Assembly (NCBI RefSeq): GCF_021869535.1
Contig: NW_026262581.1
Coordinates: forward strand, 79,575,955 to 79,639,954
DNA: 64,000 nucleotides
Reading direction: 5' to 3'
Source: Mytilus californianus
Taxonomy: Eukaryota; Mollusca; Bivalvia; Mytilida; Mytilidae
Of this stretch, positions 1-13,940 are shown piece by piece; the stretch's first letter is position 1, and each line of letters starts with the position of its first letter. A model generated the notes under the pieces. The model searched no databases and was not told where the DNA came from. It saw only the letters and a list, made by a program, of their open reading frames with translations. A program made the translations under genes and the position numbers.

Positions 1-3000
1 CATAATATGTCTATGAAGAACGTATAAAAATTCGTCAATCTATCTTATTAGAAATATGACGCATTTTTAACATTTCAACTCAATACTGGAAGCCAAATAT
101 TAACAAATCGATAGCATCCCCTGGAAGGTATCAAATTTTTTCAAAGATTATCTGCGTGTAAATTTACCATAATTTGACAAAATCATTTAAATACTTCTGA
201 CCTGTCAACAAATCAAATGAAAACCTAATACTTTTTGTCAGTTTTTGGAAAACCTAAAACGAATAAAGGTAATATTGTGACCACATCATTCATTATATCG
301 GTATAGTAGATGCTATTAAATAGAGTTTATACAACAAGAAATTTGAATTTAATTTATGTAGTTTTTTGCTTTTTAAAGTGTGCTTATCAGAACTAGAAAT
401 ATATGTCAAAATCATTCGACATCATTTCCACTCAGATCAAAGGAACATTGCATTAATGGAGACCTCTTTATATTTATACAACTGAATTATTATCTGTTTA
501 TCTGTAATTGAAAATAATTTATTGTCCAGAAGCAGAAGGTAGCGTGCAAAACACTTAGTAGCCTGTGTGGTATCTTCTGCCAGGCTCGTGTCGGTAATAA
601 CAATATGCTTTATAATTAATCAATGTATTGCTTTTCGGAACATTGTTTTGCTGCTAAATTATAGAATATAATATGCACATAGAAACAATGTCCACGATAA
701 AAAAGACAATACAACTGCAAATGTCAGAAACAAATTTAATGTTGAATTTAAGTAATCCCATATTATTTCTAAAATGTACATGCAGCAACAAATACTAAAG
801 AACTGAAGCTAAGGATTCCGAAAAGCAGATGATTGTATTTTCTTTTCAACATATTAAATATTACCCTTTCCCAACGTTTAAAAAAGAAAGAAAAGAGTAA
901 ATAAAAATAAATAGTAAAGCAACGTAGAAGTGGAAAATAGCCTCATGTTATGAAACACATACTTTAACCAAATACTCGACGGTTCACAAATACCCAAAAT
1001 ATGACCAAGAAATCAAAGTACTTTTACATTATTGATGAAAAAAATGCCGTTAAAAACTCCAATGTTGGACACTGATCAACTATTCTTTCTCCGGCTTATA
1101 ACTGACAGCACATTTCAACAATGTTGTCAGGGAGCAAAGAAAGTTCACTCAAATGTTAAATGGTGCAGATGAAAACATAGTGTTTATTTTACAACTGTCA
1201 ATGCATCAATGAAAGAAAACAGCAATTGGAAAGATAACAGAATTCTTCTTCTGAAAAAAATTTGACAGCGCGGAATTAATTGAACACTTCAAGGCAGACG
1301 AGGAAGAAACCATATACCTGTTAATTAATACCTGTAGGCACGAAACTATCAAAGAAGACATAGAACTTTGACAAATGAATTAATGTAGCATCACTTCATT
1401 AAATAGTTTCTCTAGAAGTTTTCTACTTATTGAACGCTTTAGCTGATGAACGACGGCAAAATTCCAAGTTTTGCTTTTTTGTAAGATTTCTGCTTTAGGC
1501 GGAACTAATAAAAATACATGATTGTGAAGAAAAAGCTAATAGGAATATCCTAATGAGCTCATTAACACACTGTTCATTTGCTAATAATTGCCTTCTCTGA
1601 AGCAAAGACATTTTTTTTGGAAATACTGGTGTTGTGATGTAACACATGGAAACCATGCAATATTCTTGACCGATATCCATTAGACCTATACACTTTAGAT
1701 TAGTCCATGTGGAAAATAAGTTTATATTTGAAATATTTAAAATGGATGTAAATATGCTACACAGACAAATGTCAGGTCCAAGCAATCGATGCAATACGGA
1801 TCGATTTCAATGAAGAAGTAACAAACTAATGCATTTAGAAGGTAAAACGTGGAGTGTGGTATTTTGACAGGTTAATGATTATGGTAATTGGCGAAGATTG
1901 AATATAGCGATAAAAATGCATGAAATTAAAAGATAAAGAAATCATTTGATAAAGATTGAAGTGTGTGTACTGATAAAAACTCGATTGAGGAATTGAAGAC
2001 TTGTTGTATGTTGAGATTTTAAAGGGAAAATAAACTTGATTTTCGAGTATAGTAGCATGCTACCCATCAACATCACAAAAAATCCTGATCTTGCAAAGAA
2101 AATACTGATTAGACTAATAAATATCAGTTCCGTTTACAAGAAAGTGTCGAGTTTTTTCTAGGTCTGCGAAATATCCGATCAAGGTGATAGCGGAGATTTA
2201 TCGAGTTTACAGTTCGATAGCAACAATCAACGCTACACGCGAGAGCGCAAAAAAGAAAAAAAATAGAATTAAATAAAAATAGAACATTTTAAAATTCATA
2301 AACTACGTCATGTATTGATATCTGTGATGTCTTTTAATGCCTGAATAAAATGTTTCATTTTGATCTTTAGTATATTTTTATAACTGTTTCACACATCGAT
2401 TGAACAGTTGTATAGATGAATGAGGACTGGTTCACTAATAGTTGTTATTGCTTAATCTTTTGTTGTTCGGTTTTGTACACATTCAGTATTTTCTTGAATA
2501 TGTAGACTGAATCAGTAAACGCACAGTTGCAATATTCTTGTAACGCTGGTTATTATGATTGTCAAATTCGTTGATTGATGCCACCCGTATATTTAGGCGT
2601 GATTTCCAATCGTGAAAAAAACTGTAGTGCCTGTGTTATTACCCCATAATGGTGGCAGATAATCCTTTTCTGACTAACTCTCGTGCTTTTATTTTATTAA
2701 ATGGGTGCCGTTCATAATAATTATGTTCGTAGCACTGTTAGATATTCTATATGGATCACCTAAAGATGGCTACAATTTATTCACAGCATGGATTCAATCA
2801 GAGAATATGTGTAACGACCCTTTCTTTGAAAGTATATCCCTAAAAAATGCATATGGACAACAAGATGATATTGGGGGTTTTTTTTCATTAAAAGAGCAGG
2901 TAGAATCCTACCAGAAAAAAAATCATATACATTTGTATTGCATTCACAGAAACCAATTTTCATCAAAGATAGCAGACAAGAGATATCTTTGCATTTGCCT

Positions 3001-6000
3001 CTAAACAGTAAAAAATTTAAAGCTACAAACCCGTCAACAATTAAATACTCTTACATACAGTGCAAGACACAAACAAACGTTTCCTCATGAAACCTATTTG
3101 ATCTATAAAAACGGTCAATTACATATATCGATATAACTGTTTAAAAATGTCAAGTATCTAAAGGAAAAAGCAAAAAACGTATTTCATATGTTAAATTTTA
3201 ATTTACTTCAAAGTAAAGCATATATATAAGATATCAACTTCAATGTGAAGTATATTTAAAAGTGTATTTGCGTGTTAAGCATTTTTGTGAGGTGAATAAA
3301 ATATTTTAATGGAATTAACCGCCTATTAAGTCTATGATAACCTTTAATGAATGAAATCAATTTATTTTCAAATTTGAAATGGAGACCATTTTAACCCAGC
3401 AGGTGGTATGTTATTAGAAGGACCGATCTCATTGTTCGACTAACTATGCACATCTGAGTTTACAGAGTGATTATAACCAATGAAAAAAAAATTAAAAACC
3501 ACATAAATTCACTTAATAACTATAAGCAAAGCTCTAAGCCATAGAATTAATACCCAGACTTAGTAATTTACAAAAAGTAGGATAAATAGCTGTAATTTTT
3601 TAACACAGGTGTTACCCTTCTTTGTGATGATATTTCCTATTGTTATAATTGGTATTTTTTTTTCATGTTATGCGACAATAAAGTTAGAATTTCAGTCATT
3701 TGACAATTAAAAGGCCACGTCTTAATTCAATATTAGTTTGTTTAGATCTATTTCAGACATGCCTGTCATGCATCTACAAAGTGCAGTACAAGTGTTGGAT
3801 TAAGAAAAGAGGCTTATGTAGTTATTCCTCATTGAAAACTAAAACAAAAATGAATATATAAGTTCACTCAGTTTACCGATTTAAATAGTGCCCCAACCCT
3901 TTATCAAAATCATTGATCTGCCGTAGGATATTGTTCTTTAGTCAAGTTTTTACTGTAAAAAGATATTAATTCACATTGAGATAGGCAGGTATTAAACGCT
4001 ATTATAGCCTAAGCCATCTTTTTTATATCACAATATATTTTTTAAAAGTTTGGCCCAATTTCCCTGCATGTAAAATTGGTAAATTTATAGTTACTCCATC
4101 ATAATAAGGTTTGAAAGTCGATTAACTAATTCATCCACATATTTTCAATTGAAAATTTAATGCTAGCTGTGTATTTCCTTTTATTTTCTTCTTCATTTTT
4201 ATATCACTACTTATATTTAACAAAATTCTTTATAGTCTTTTTATGAAAGATAAAAAGCAGATGTAAGTGTATCAGTAATCATACTTATTTTTCAATAAGT
4301 ATCTCTTTAAAAGAAGCATGACCAAAAATGTCATAAATTGACGTTTAGTCCCGAGTATCGTTTTGATATTTAAATTTGCACCAAAAGTCGTTTGATAAAT
4401 ATTAATTTAACTTTATTGCTTTTTACAGAAAGGGTTAGCAGACAGACGTTTGGCGACGAAATATTTGAAAGTTCGATGGGTTGCATGGGAAATAGTATGG
4501 AACACTGTTTTCTATAAAGAACACATTACGATGTTGTTATTGTAAAACACTGTAAATTGTTTAAGCAATAAAACTTCAAAGTTGGTAAATAATGACCGTT
4601 CCCGACGATTAAAAATCGCATTTATAAAATTCATTGAATAATTTTGCATTTGTCCATTGACGACGAACTCCTTCTATTTCCATTTTATGCTGTATATTCA
4701 AACAGAATAATTCATAAAAGGTAATGGGATTTCAGATTAATGCTTGAAAACTTGAAGTTGCATTTTAAACTTGAAAGAAATTTACCTTTATTTCATAATA
4801 TTTGTAATGAGAAATGTCATAAGAAAACTGATATTGGGATTATTGCTTAATACAGCGATGTTTAATAATGTGGTTTAAAATTGAGTGCATGTAATCAAAT
4901 TTAGTTAATTTATCTTTCTCCAAAATATTCGTTTCTCCAAATTGCTTTCATACCACGACTTTTTGTGGTGGGAAAATTGAAATGTTATAAGATATAGATG
5001 ATGTTGCAATAATGTTGTGAATATTTAACAAACTACCCACGGCCGAAATTTTCTGTTTTCCAAACCGTTGGTTTATTAACGGATCTTATTCAAATCAAAC
5101 TCTGTCAAGAAATTCGATAATGAATTAATTAGTTGGAGACATTGTGCAAGTTTTCGTTTTCTACTCGCTAATGAGACACATTGTCATTCAGGGCAAATAT
5201 CTTGAAGCTGTCATTTCTTATTTGAAGATGGTTGGACTATACAATTCGTCATGTACAAGAACTCTTCAGTTAAGAATCACAGAAGGTGGTCTAATTATGG
5301 TGGAAAGCACAAACCGTAGGCTAGTACCAGGTGTTAAGTGGTGGCATTGTTTGAAATTTATTTAACCGCTAGTTTCGAATTAATTACCCACGGAAACAAT
5401 TTATACCACGTCAATAATTATGGTATTCAGTATCTGAAGGACAATCTATGACCTCTGTAACGTAAAGGTTCTTTACACAACAATGTTTAATTTTTGATAC
5501 TGGTTACTTTAATATTGAAGCATCGGTGTAATATAAACCTATAATATCAACTAGGTATTCTATAGTGCATATCTAGTCAACCATATTCAATAATTTGTTT
5601 AAATAATTTACACGTTTGAATTAATAATAATACAATACATAATGTGACCGAATGATTTATATTTTATAATTTCCACACTATTACCCCCTAATGACTTAAG
5701 AAACACCTGTATCTACTCAGTGGCACTCAATATCTGATTGTTTATTGTGATAATTTTATCTCATTTACTGAGTAAAACATGCACAACTGCTTTGTCATCC
5801 ATAGCAAGTTAATAAAATGTCAATATATTTAAAGTATTTTGCGGTGACCTGGAATTTAAGGGACTGTTATTAAACATGTAATTTATACAGCTAATAAGTA
5901 ATATAGACAAGCGATAGCTTATAGAGTGCACAACTGACAAAACCCAAATTGCATCAATTTTACAAAAATGAAAATTGACAGTAATTAGTAAGTTATTATT

Positions 6001-9000
6001 ACTATATAGTTTTGCGATTTATTTACACATAAAAGCTAGGATTTTTTATTTATAGCATTTGCATTATAGCATTAGTAGAACTCCAGATAAGGAAACTGGT
6101 ACTTTCTTTGCCGGGGAAAAAAATGGTACCAAATTGATTTATACTGAGTTGGGAAAACCCTGTTCTTTCAACTGTTCACCAGAGAAGACGTCTAGATACA
6201 TGTATTGAAATTAACTTTTCCGGAATGTCACACTATCTATCCGAAATTGCATTTTCTATACAAATAACTTGGAGTTCGATGCATTCATTAATTTTTGTTC
6301 TTAAAGTTTCTCTGTGCAATATTTTTATAATGTTGCTATGAGCCTAACTCGGCACCACATTAAAATCGATATTTAAACGGTCTCGTACATAGGTATATCT
6401 GGTAACCTTGACCTTGATATCTTAAAGTTAACCTTTTAATACGACCAAGTGAACTTGACCTTGTCCTCTGGCCTTAATATTAGAAAGGATTCACAATATT
6501 GTCACTGGAAAAATCATATCAAGTTGGTGAAGATGGAAAACAAGATTCAAAATGTATAGCGTTTTAAAGCTCTTTGGTTCCTATACAAACTTAATGATAT
6601 TTATTGTGTCATACGTGTTAATGGTAACGGATACCCCAGACTCGAATTTAGCATTTGATGTTACAAACAAGCCTTTTATGTAACGGACTGACAGGCGCAA
6701 TTTTTGATTGATTCGAAGTAGACGATTCAAAGTAGATTTTGATTATAAAATGCAGAAAATAAGAAAGAATAATTCATAGCGTAAATGAACTATAAATGAT
6801 GTATTCATTTGCAGTATTCTAAAAATGAAATTCATGACTAAATATAATCAACGTTCGTAAATGCAGAGTGAAGAGATAAAAATTGAAAAGAGTCAGTTAA
6901 TTCATGTTTAAAATGATCAAAACAAGACCATCACAAAAAAACTGATTCTTGAAAAGTAGTATCATCTTTACTGTCCAAAATATTCCTGTCGAGTGTTAGA
7001 CTTTTGAAGCAAAAAGAGACAGACGAGCATAAACCACGAAACTATGTGTAAAACTGGGTTCTGAGTTATATCATATATACGCACGGGGAAGATAAGTGTC
7101 AATTATAACACAGATTTATCAATTACACGGGCAAAATATAGACCACTTATCACAGCATGAACTGCAAAACTACTTCTAAATAATGCAGTTTTATTCACAA
7201 ACATGTATAGGGGTTAGAGAGTTATACTCTTCCTTTGCATGCATTGTTTACATATTCGAAAGCGAGCTAATGGATTTAACTTAGCTGTGTTTTATTAAGA
7301 TCTCTTATAGTGGAACTTTTAATTACACATTCGTCATGATGTAATTTTATTTCGCAAACATATTAATTAAGAAAAGGAGGAATTTGATTTGTGAGTGCTG
7401 TGCATCTTGAACTGTAATTCTGTCAGATTATATAATCAATCTACATTTGTAACACATTTATACAGGCCATAAATTAAACTCATTGCCACATTATTCTTTC
7501 CCCAGCACATTTTATCTGTTTTGTGCACTGTATGACCAAACTATATCAATTGTTGTGGCTTGTTTTCATTTGAAGATAATCTATAGCAACATGTTAATAG
7601 CAAAATTGATATGAAATCGAATTTCTAAGCTAAATTACATGTACTAGTTTAAATTAATGTAGTAATTTCATCCGATTTCTATATTTTCAACAACACATGT
7701 GTGATGGAACGATATTTTGTTTGGTCAATTCTGATTGGACGTCAGATTTTATAAGGGATAAATCCGTCATAGAAAAATGTAGTTTGCAAACGAAAAACCA
7801 CTCCACATGTGATCAAATTCACCAGTATGAAAAGGATTTTACCCTTCGTTTTGGTATTTATAACGACAAAAGTCAACTCCTCACCAACAAGTATTGTTTT
7901 AAAACTTCGGAGACCGTGTCTAAACAGTAACGAGATGTTCAAGCCAAAATATAAATTGAATACCTTTTCATTTCAGAGATATTACATATACAAATACATA
8001 GAATGTATAACAGAAAAAAGCTATGTCTTCCATAGTTTTCACAGAGCTGTTGTGTTTTTCAGTGGATTGTACTCTCTAAAAGATTTAAATTTCCTGTTTT
8101 TGCAAAATTAGTTTGTTTAGGTAATATTCTATTCAAAATAAGTCGAATTGGATTGGGAAACATGCCATGGCCATGTAAGTCTGTTTCGTGCACACAACAC
8201 GATACAATATTACATTCAAACAAAACAAAAAGCAAAATTGGATGTACATGTATATACCCTCAAAATATTTGAAATGTTTCCAGCTTAAAACGCAGAAAAT
8301 AACAAGCATTTAATTTAAGAGCTTGTTCTTATATTTCTTAGGTATACTTTCTCACACATGAATATTCTGATAAGATAAAATCCTACAAGCTTCATTTTAA
8401 CAGCTGATGCAAGCTAATACATGTCTTTACTTACGGAAAATACTACTCATTCCACTAAACCGATTAAGCTTAAAAATAAAATACTGAACACCTGAGCCAG
8501 ACCTTACGCACGACGATCTTTTTGTCTCTATCTACTGAGAAGCTTACTGAAATAAGGTCTTGATAAATAGACCTCGTTCCGAATGAACACAAGGATATCG
8601 AATAAACTTTAATGCATTTGAAACTCCATCAGATTATCTTGTTTCAATTACATTTTTAAGCTCTTTTTGTGTCCGTATAATTGTGTATAGGTTAACACCA
8701 CTATAATTAATTAAAGAGAAATAGTTGCTTACATCTGCGTCATTTGGTCCCTTGTGGATGGCAATCATAACACATCTTCCAATTTTTAAGAAAAGTTAGA
8801 TTAACTAGACCGTTTTACCTTTTTTGTTTAACACCTGTTTTTTAATATAAAACTTAAAAAAAGAAAAGAATAAAAAATAATCTTGAGAGTGGCTGAATAA
8901 TTATGGGGCTGGATGAGGTTCTTTATTTCTTAGACCATTGTTTATATTTTCCCCGATTAATATCTATTCTTTATATTGTAGTACTACCTTATTTATTTCT

Positions 9001-10371
9001 TTTCATTTGTGCCTATTTTTCTCTATTTGCTTTTCAAGTTTTTGCCTGTTATTTTCTATTCTGTATACCGCATCCACATTCTAATATATCAATTACACAG
9101 ATTAATACTTGAACAAACGTGTATAGAAACAGATGTTGTATTTAAGATAATCCAAAGCTATACCTTTTTTCTTCGTTAAGTTAATTTTAACCAGAACTAC
9201 CCTGGTGGTTTACCAAAAAGAGAATATGCTAATAGTAAAATTAGCGTTAAATAAGATGAAGATAAAATGATTATTGTTATAAGTGGTAGATAGACGCGCG
9301 CTTCAGCAAGTGTATGGTTAGTTACACCAACTACCAGCACTAAAAATATAAATATGGCATGTTTCTCTGCTACTCGGGTTATGCCTATAGCAAAAGGAGT
9401 CTAAGTGTATTTTTCTTACCTACGTGATTAGTATTAATACTTAACGGAACTGGAAAGGGACTGGGCTTTCCCATTTTGGGTCCACTTCTGCGAGGGCTAA
9501 CTAAGTTTTACAAGAAGATATTTATGTCGAAGAAACATTTATAATTTTACAAATGTTTAGTCTAGAGTGAACGTATAATGAACAAAGTTAAATGAAGCGA
9601 AAGAAAATATAATATTGTAAAAACATAATTAATAAACTAAATAAATCAAGTTCCTCGACTTGTTGATCCTAGTTGATGAGTAATATGAGAATATATGGTC
9701 TGTATGTACAAATTGTGATTTGGAGAAGCGCCAATACAATTTGTTTCACGGACATCATATATTCCCGTATACCATCTGTAATTTCAATTTCAAACTACAG
9801 ATGTCAAAGTTTTGATCGCGATTCTTTCATACGGGCATCTAGTATTTTACCATTACATGTTTACCAATGGCTGAATAAATATTATCGACAGTTTCACGGT
9901 ATGCTTCATTAGAGTTTTTCAGATGTTGACAAGCAAAGAATATATTAGCTGCATTACTGAGCCTTTCTTAATTGTTCTGTCAGAAAACGATAAAACAATA
10001 TTGGTAACACTTGTACAAAATTACAAATAAGTGCCTTCTTGTTTTATCATTGCAGACATAGAATTGCTTTTACATCGTATAATAAACAAGTCTTTGATAT
10101 CAATCCGATTTTAGCTTCATTCAATCAGAATTAGAAATTCTTAGACGAATTTTTCTTTAGCTTATGTCACGATGATTAATGTGTTTTTCTGGTAGTATAC
10201 TAGATTTCGTTATTTTTGGTTTCCATATCCCCCAGTTAATGCTTCCTTACAGTCATTCCTGTAGTCAGATTGTTTTTAATGTCAGTTGTCATCAGTGGTT
10301 TAACCATAAATTTTACAACTCCCAAAGTTTAGCTTAGACGAATGTGGCTATTTTTTAAGTCCCTTTTGGCG

Positions 10372-10394
10372 ATATATATATATATATATATATA
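10372..10394. repeat. AT dinucleotide microsatellite
   Basis: About eleven uninterrupted AT units. Confidence 0.9.
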
Positions 10395-11079
10395 GCTTCA
10401 TTCAATATATCATATACATAATTTCTCGTAATGGTTCTACGTATTTATACATCCCTTGAATTCAAATTTTGTGTTTAGGTTTGAGCGTTCACGACGAAGG
10501 TAAATCTAGAAAAGCACTTCGGATGCTAGAAATTTATAAAGTATTGTTTTCATATTTGAAAGTGATCTTATCCATTGATGAGGTCCACAATCATGTCAAC
10601 TTTTAGAGCAAGTTATCATGACAAGTTGGTGTTCAATGTTAATACAATGTACCACTAAGTGTGTTCCGATATGAACCCAAATATCAGAGGTCCAGGTATA
10701 AACAATTAAATTTTGGAATTTAAGAAGCTCTCCTCCAAAGAACTCTAAACATGCAGAGAAACTTAGGTACGACTATAGGGTGAGTAATTCCTTCTATGAT
10801 TGATCATATGTCACGCATGCGTCACATCCAGCCATTTTCGTTTGGTCGTCTGTGTTTGCTGGGATTTATCATTTGGATAAGATATTCATTTACGTATACA
10901 CCTAAATTTTCAATTCTTACAATGACATATCGGATCAACTGAAATTTGCACATTAACTTTACTATGGATGATTCCAGATTCTGGCAATGGGGGAATGGGA
11001 AGGGTGTAGGGGATCGCCGAAAAATAAGGGGCGGCGGTAAAACAACCCGAAAAATGTACATAAAACTATTTTTCGACCA

Positions 11080-11098
11080 TTATATATATATATATATA
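11080..11098. repeat. TA dinucleotide microsatellite
   Basis: About nine TA units. Confidence 0.85.
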
Positions 11099-13840
11099 GA
11101 TGGCTTGTATGTCCTCCCCTTCTCCACCGATGGATCCGCCCTATTTTATGCTGGAAAAGATAGCGATGTTTCCAGTTTAAAAACTTACTAAAATTTTACA
11201 AATGAGATATTTTGAAATAAAAGATTTATAAAATATCCTTTGACAATGTCTCGTATTTATATATCCATTATTTTCCTTTGCTGCCCTTTTTGTATATTGC
11301 TATCATGAATTAATTGATGAGGTTACACAATGTTTGTAAAATAAAGTACTTTTGCCAAACATTTTTGCGGATGAAAAGTGCAGGGAATTTTGCAGACATA
11401 TATCTAACGACAGATACTGTGTTTGATTAGTATTTTTCAGTGAGTTCCGGCTCATTACGTTGATGTTATGCTGCGAAGCTGTGCAATGCTATACATATAA
11501 TCTGTTTTACACTACCAGCAGCATGCAAGCTATCATATCGAACATGCAATCAACTGAGGTAGAATAATTACCCCATTCCTGTTGAATAGTTTAAATTTTC
11601 AGTTTATATATCTAATGGCCAATATTTCTTAAAGAAAACGTATTAAATGTTGTTAAAACAGTTGCTTCCGTGCCAATAAAAACTAAAAGGCTCATTTATA
11701 TCTATTGAAGTTATACCACTATAAATCACAAATGCTTGATCGGTCTCTCGTGGACTTAAATATCCGTTTTACTATTAACTAATTTTAATTGACTCTTTGT
11801 AAATTACCATGTAAACGATGTGATTTTTTTTTATTTTCATGATCAATAGAGCTACATATTAAATAAAGGCCTTTAACTATAAATTAAGACACATGTGTAT
11901 ATATAACATGGTCTATAAACCAGGAAAACTTGACTTTGTCCAGTTAAATGAGAAAAACCCTGGAGTCAAAGTGCAGGTGTAGAGTCATAGCAAATCATTT
12001 TATTTCCAATTTCTTAATATTTACTGTAAGCGATTTAACACCGAGGCATATATCCAGCCTTATTATTTATCTTAAATAAAGCAGTTGTCAAAGAAATGAA
12101 GTAGGTGAGTTATTGAACGAACATCTCCATCAGTACGGGCCTTGGGGTTGACTTCTGTCTAATCATTCAACATCACAACTCTACTAATTCGCCATTTACA
12201 AAATTATCACTTGCAGCAAAAGCAGTTTTTGCTCAAATTCTTTTCATTTTTAAATGCATGTTTCGGTCGTTTTTGCTTTGAGCTTTGAAGATCAAAGGAA
12301 AATTTAAATGTATTTTCCAGATGGGGATGGAAAGTTAGAAATCAAATTGAGTATTTGTTTTTTTTTTATTATTTAAGATTATTTTATCAGCTTTATGAAG
12401 TTGGATAATGAACCTTTACGAGCAAAGAAGCACAAAAACACATGACATCCCGCATGATTTGGTATTGTAAACCTTTCCATCAAGCTACTAGAACAAATAC
12501 TTCAGTACAAATAAATTTAGAAAAGAAGCATGCAACATCCGCCTCTCCAGAAGTATGAACGTTTACATTATTCAATACCAAGATTCTTCAAAAGTTTATA
12601 CAAAAAGACATTCATCATACAAAATAGACGGTAATTAACTACACATGATTAACTTTTCAAAGTGTCATGTGGCTAACCTCATGTCTCGATCACTATAAAT
12701 CAGAATTAAGATGATATTCATCGTGTCTTCCGTTTCATCCAAAATATTCAAAATTAATAAATATTACTTTTAAACTCAGCAGGGGGAGCATTTCTTGAAA
12801 CGTATTATGATTTGGCAAAATTATTTTTGTGAATGCACATGACCAGATACATTCAAATATGTTTTGTTCAATATTTCGATAAAGTGCATTTTTGCTATTG
12901 TTGTCTTGTTGTGGTTGTTGTTCTGATTATAAAGTTTGAATGGAGATTTTACTATTGTATACATATTTAAATATATTAAAAAGTAAAAGTTAATTTATTT
13001 TGAGCTTATTCTCATGTCAAGAAAATGGCAATATACATGCAGACACTTTGGAGTTGCAAAATGGAGCGAAAGGATCATGGACCAACTCTTTTTCGATTGA
13101 AGAAACAATAATCATATCACATAGGAAAAGTCATAATCATATTAAGGACGAATTCCACAAAAAAAAATTGCTTCGATGAAGCGCATTCTTTAGGGCGTAG
13201 AGGATTGTATGTTAACTTAACGTAGCTTCAAGTTTGTTCTTATTCGTGTGGTGTTTATTTTTGTAAAGTTAAAATCAATTATACAAATTTGTACACGACA
13301 GTATGTTCCTATAACATTGAAAGCGAACAGTATTGTTGGTTTTATTTGTTTAAAAGAAGAATACACAAGAAAAATTCAATTGGTTCTGTTTACCGGAAAT
13401 ATAACCCTTCTTGACCGTATACACCTCTTTTTAAAAGATCTCAACTTTTCGTGAAGAACGCTTCAGAAATCTCATCTCATTATGAAGAGATTAACAAATC
13501 AGAATTTTGATGAATAAAAACGCCATTAAAGTGACTACAATGACAAGCAATCTATAGAAGTCTGAATAGGTGATGACTTGATTTTTGATGGAGTACACGA
13601 ATCTTTTCACCCCACCACGACTACCATTCAACAACTGCTCAATAGATACTTAAACCAATTGCTGTGATAATGTGAATTTTATTACTTCTTAAGCACTTCT
13701 ACAACTGGTATATTGTCAAAAATGATTTAATGTGCTAAAAATTCAATTTTCAGCTCAGGAAACAGGTTCCTGTACTAAACATTTAAACGATGAAAAACGT
13801 TCCCGGATAAACATCAAATAATATAATGTTTATATAAAAA

Positions 13841-13940
13841 TCAGAAGATGTGATATGATTGCCAATGAAACAACTTTCCACCAGAGACCAAATGACGTAA
13901 AAGTTCTCCATCTAGGAGAAAAAAGTGTCATAGGGCACAA
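13841..13940 (+). repeat. Truncated copy of the 'gatgtggtatgattgcc' mussel repeat (family 1)
   Basis: Begins 'gaagatgtgatatgattgcc' and continues through 'caatgaaacaactttccacc' and 'agagaccaaatgacgta', the same order as the fuller copies at 47646 and 48243. The remainder is lost. Confidence 0.75.

Larger units (their letters stand above)
1..13840. other. AT-rich non-coding DNA, possibly intronic to the FREM-like gene
   Basis: Nearly 14 kb without a recognisable exon or a clear copy of the repeats found elsewhere in the window. Simple repeats include an AT dinucleotide run at 10372-10394 and a TA run at 11080-11098. The open frames are under 101 codons and none matches a family I know. If the FREM-like gene continues, this may be intron. 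Confidence 0.4.

Noticed and set aside
2705-3004. 99-codon frame with a possible signal peptide
   Set aside because: It begins at GTG, no family is recognised and no splice context supports it; an overlapping minus-strand frame is equally open.
5144-5365. 73-codon frame of mixed composition
   Set aside because: No ATG at its start, no recognised domain, no splice support.
7697-8111. Overlapping frames, one with a signal-peptide-like start (MKRILPFVLVFITT)
   Set aside because: Three overlapping frames are open at once, no homology is recognised, and the putative secreted part ends in AT-biased sequence. Worth only a transcript check.
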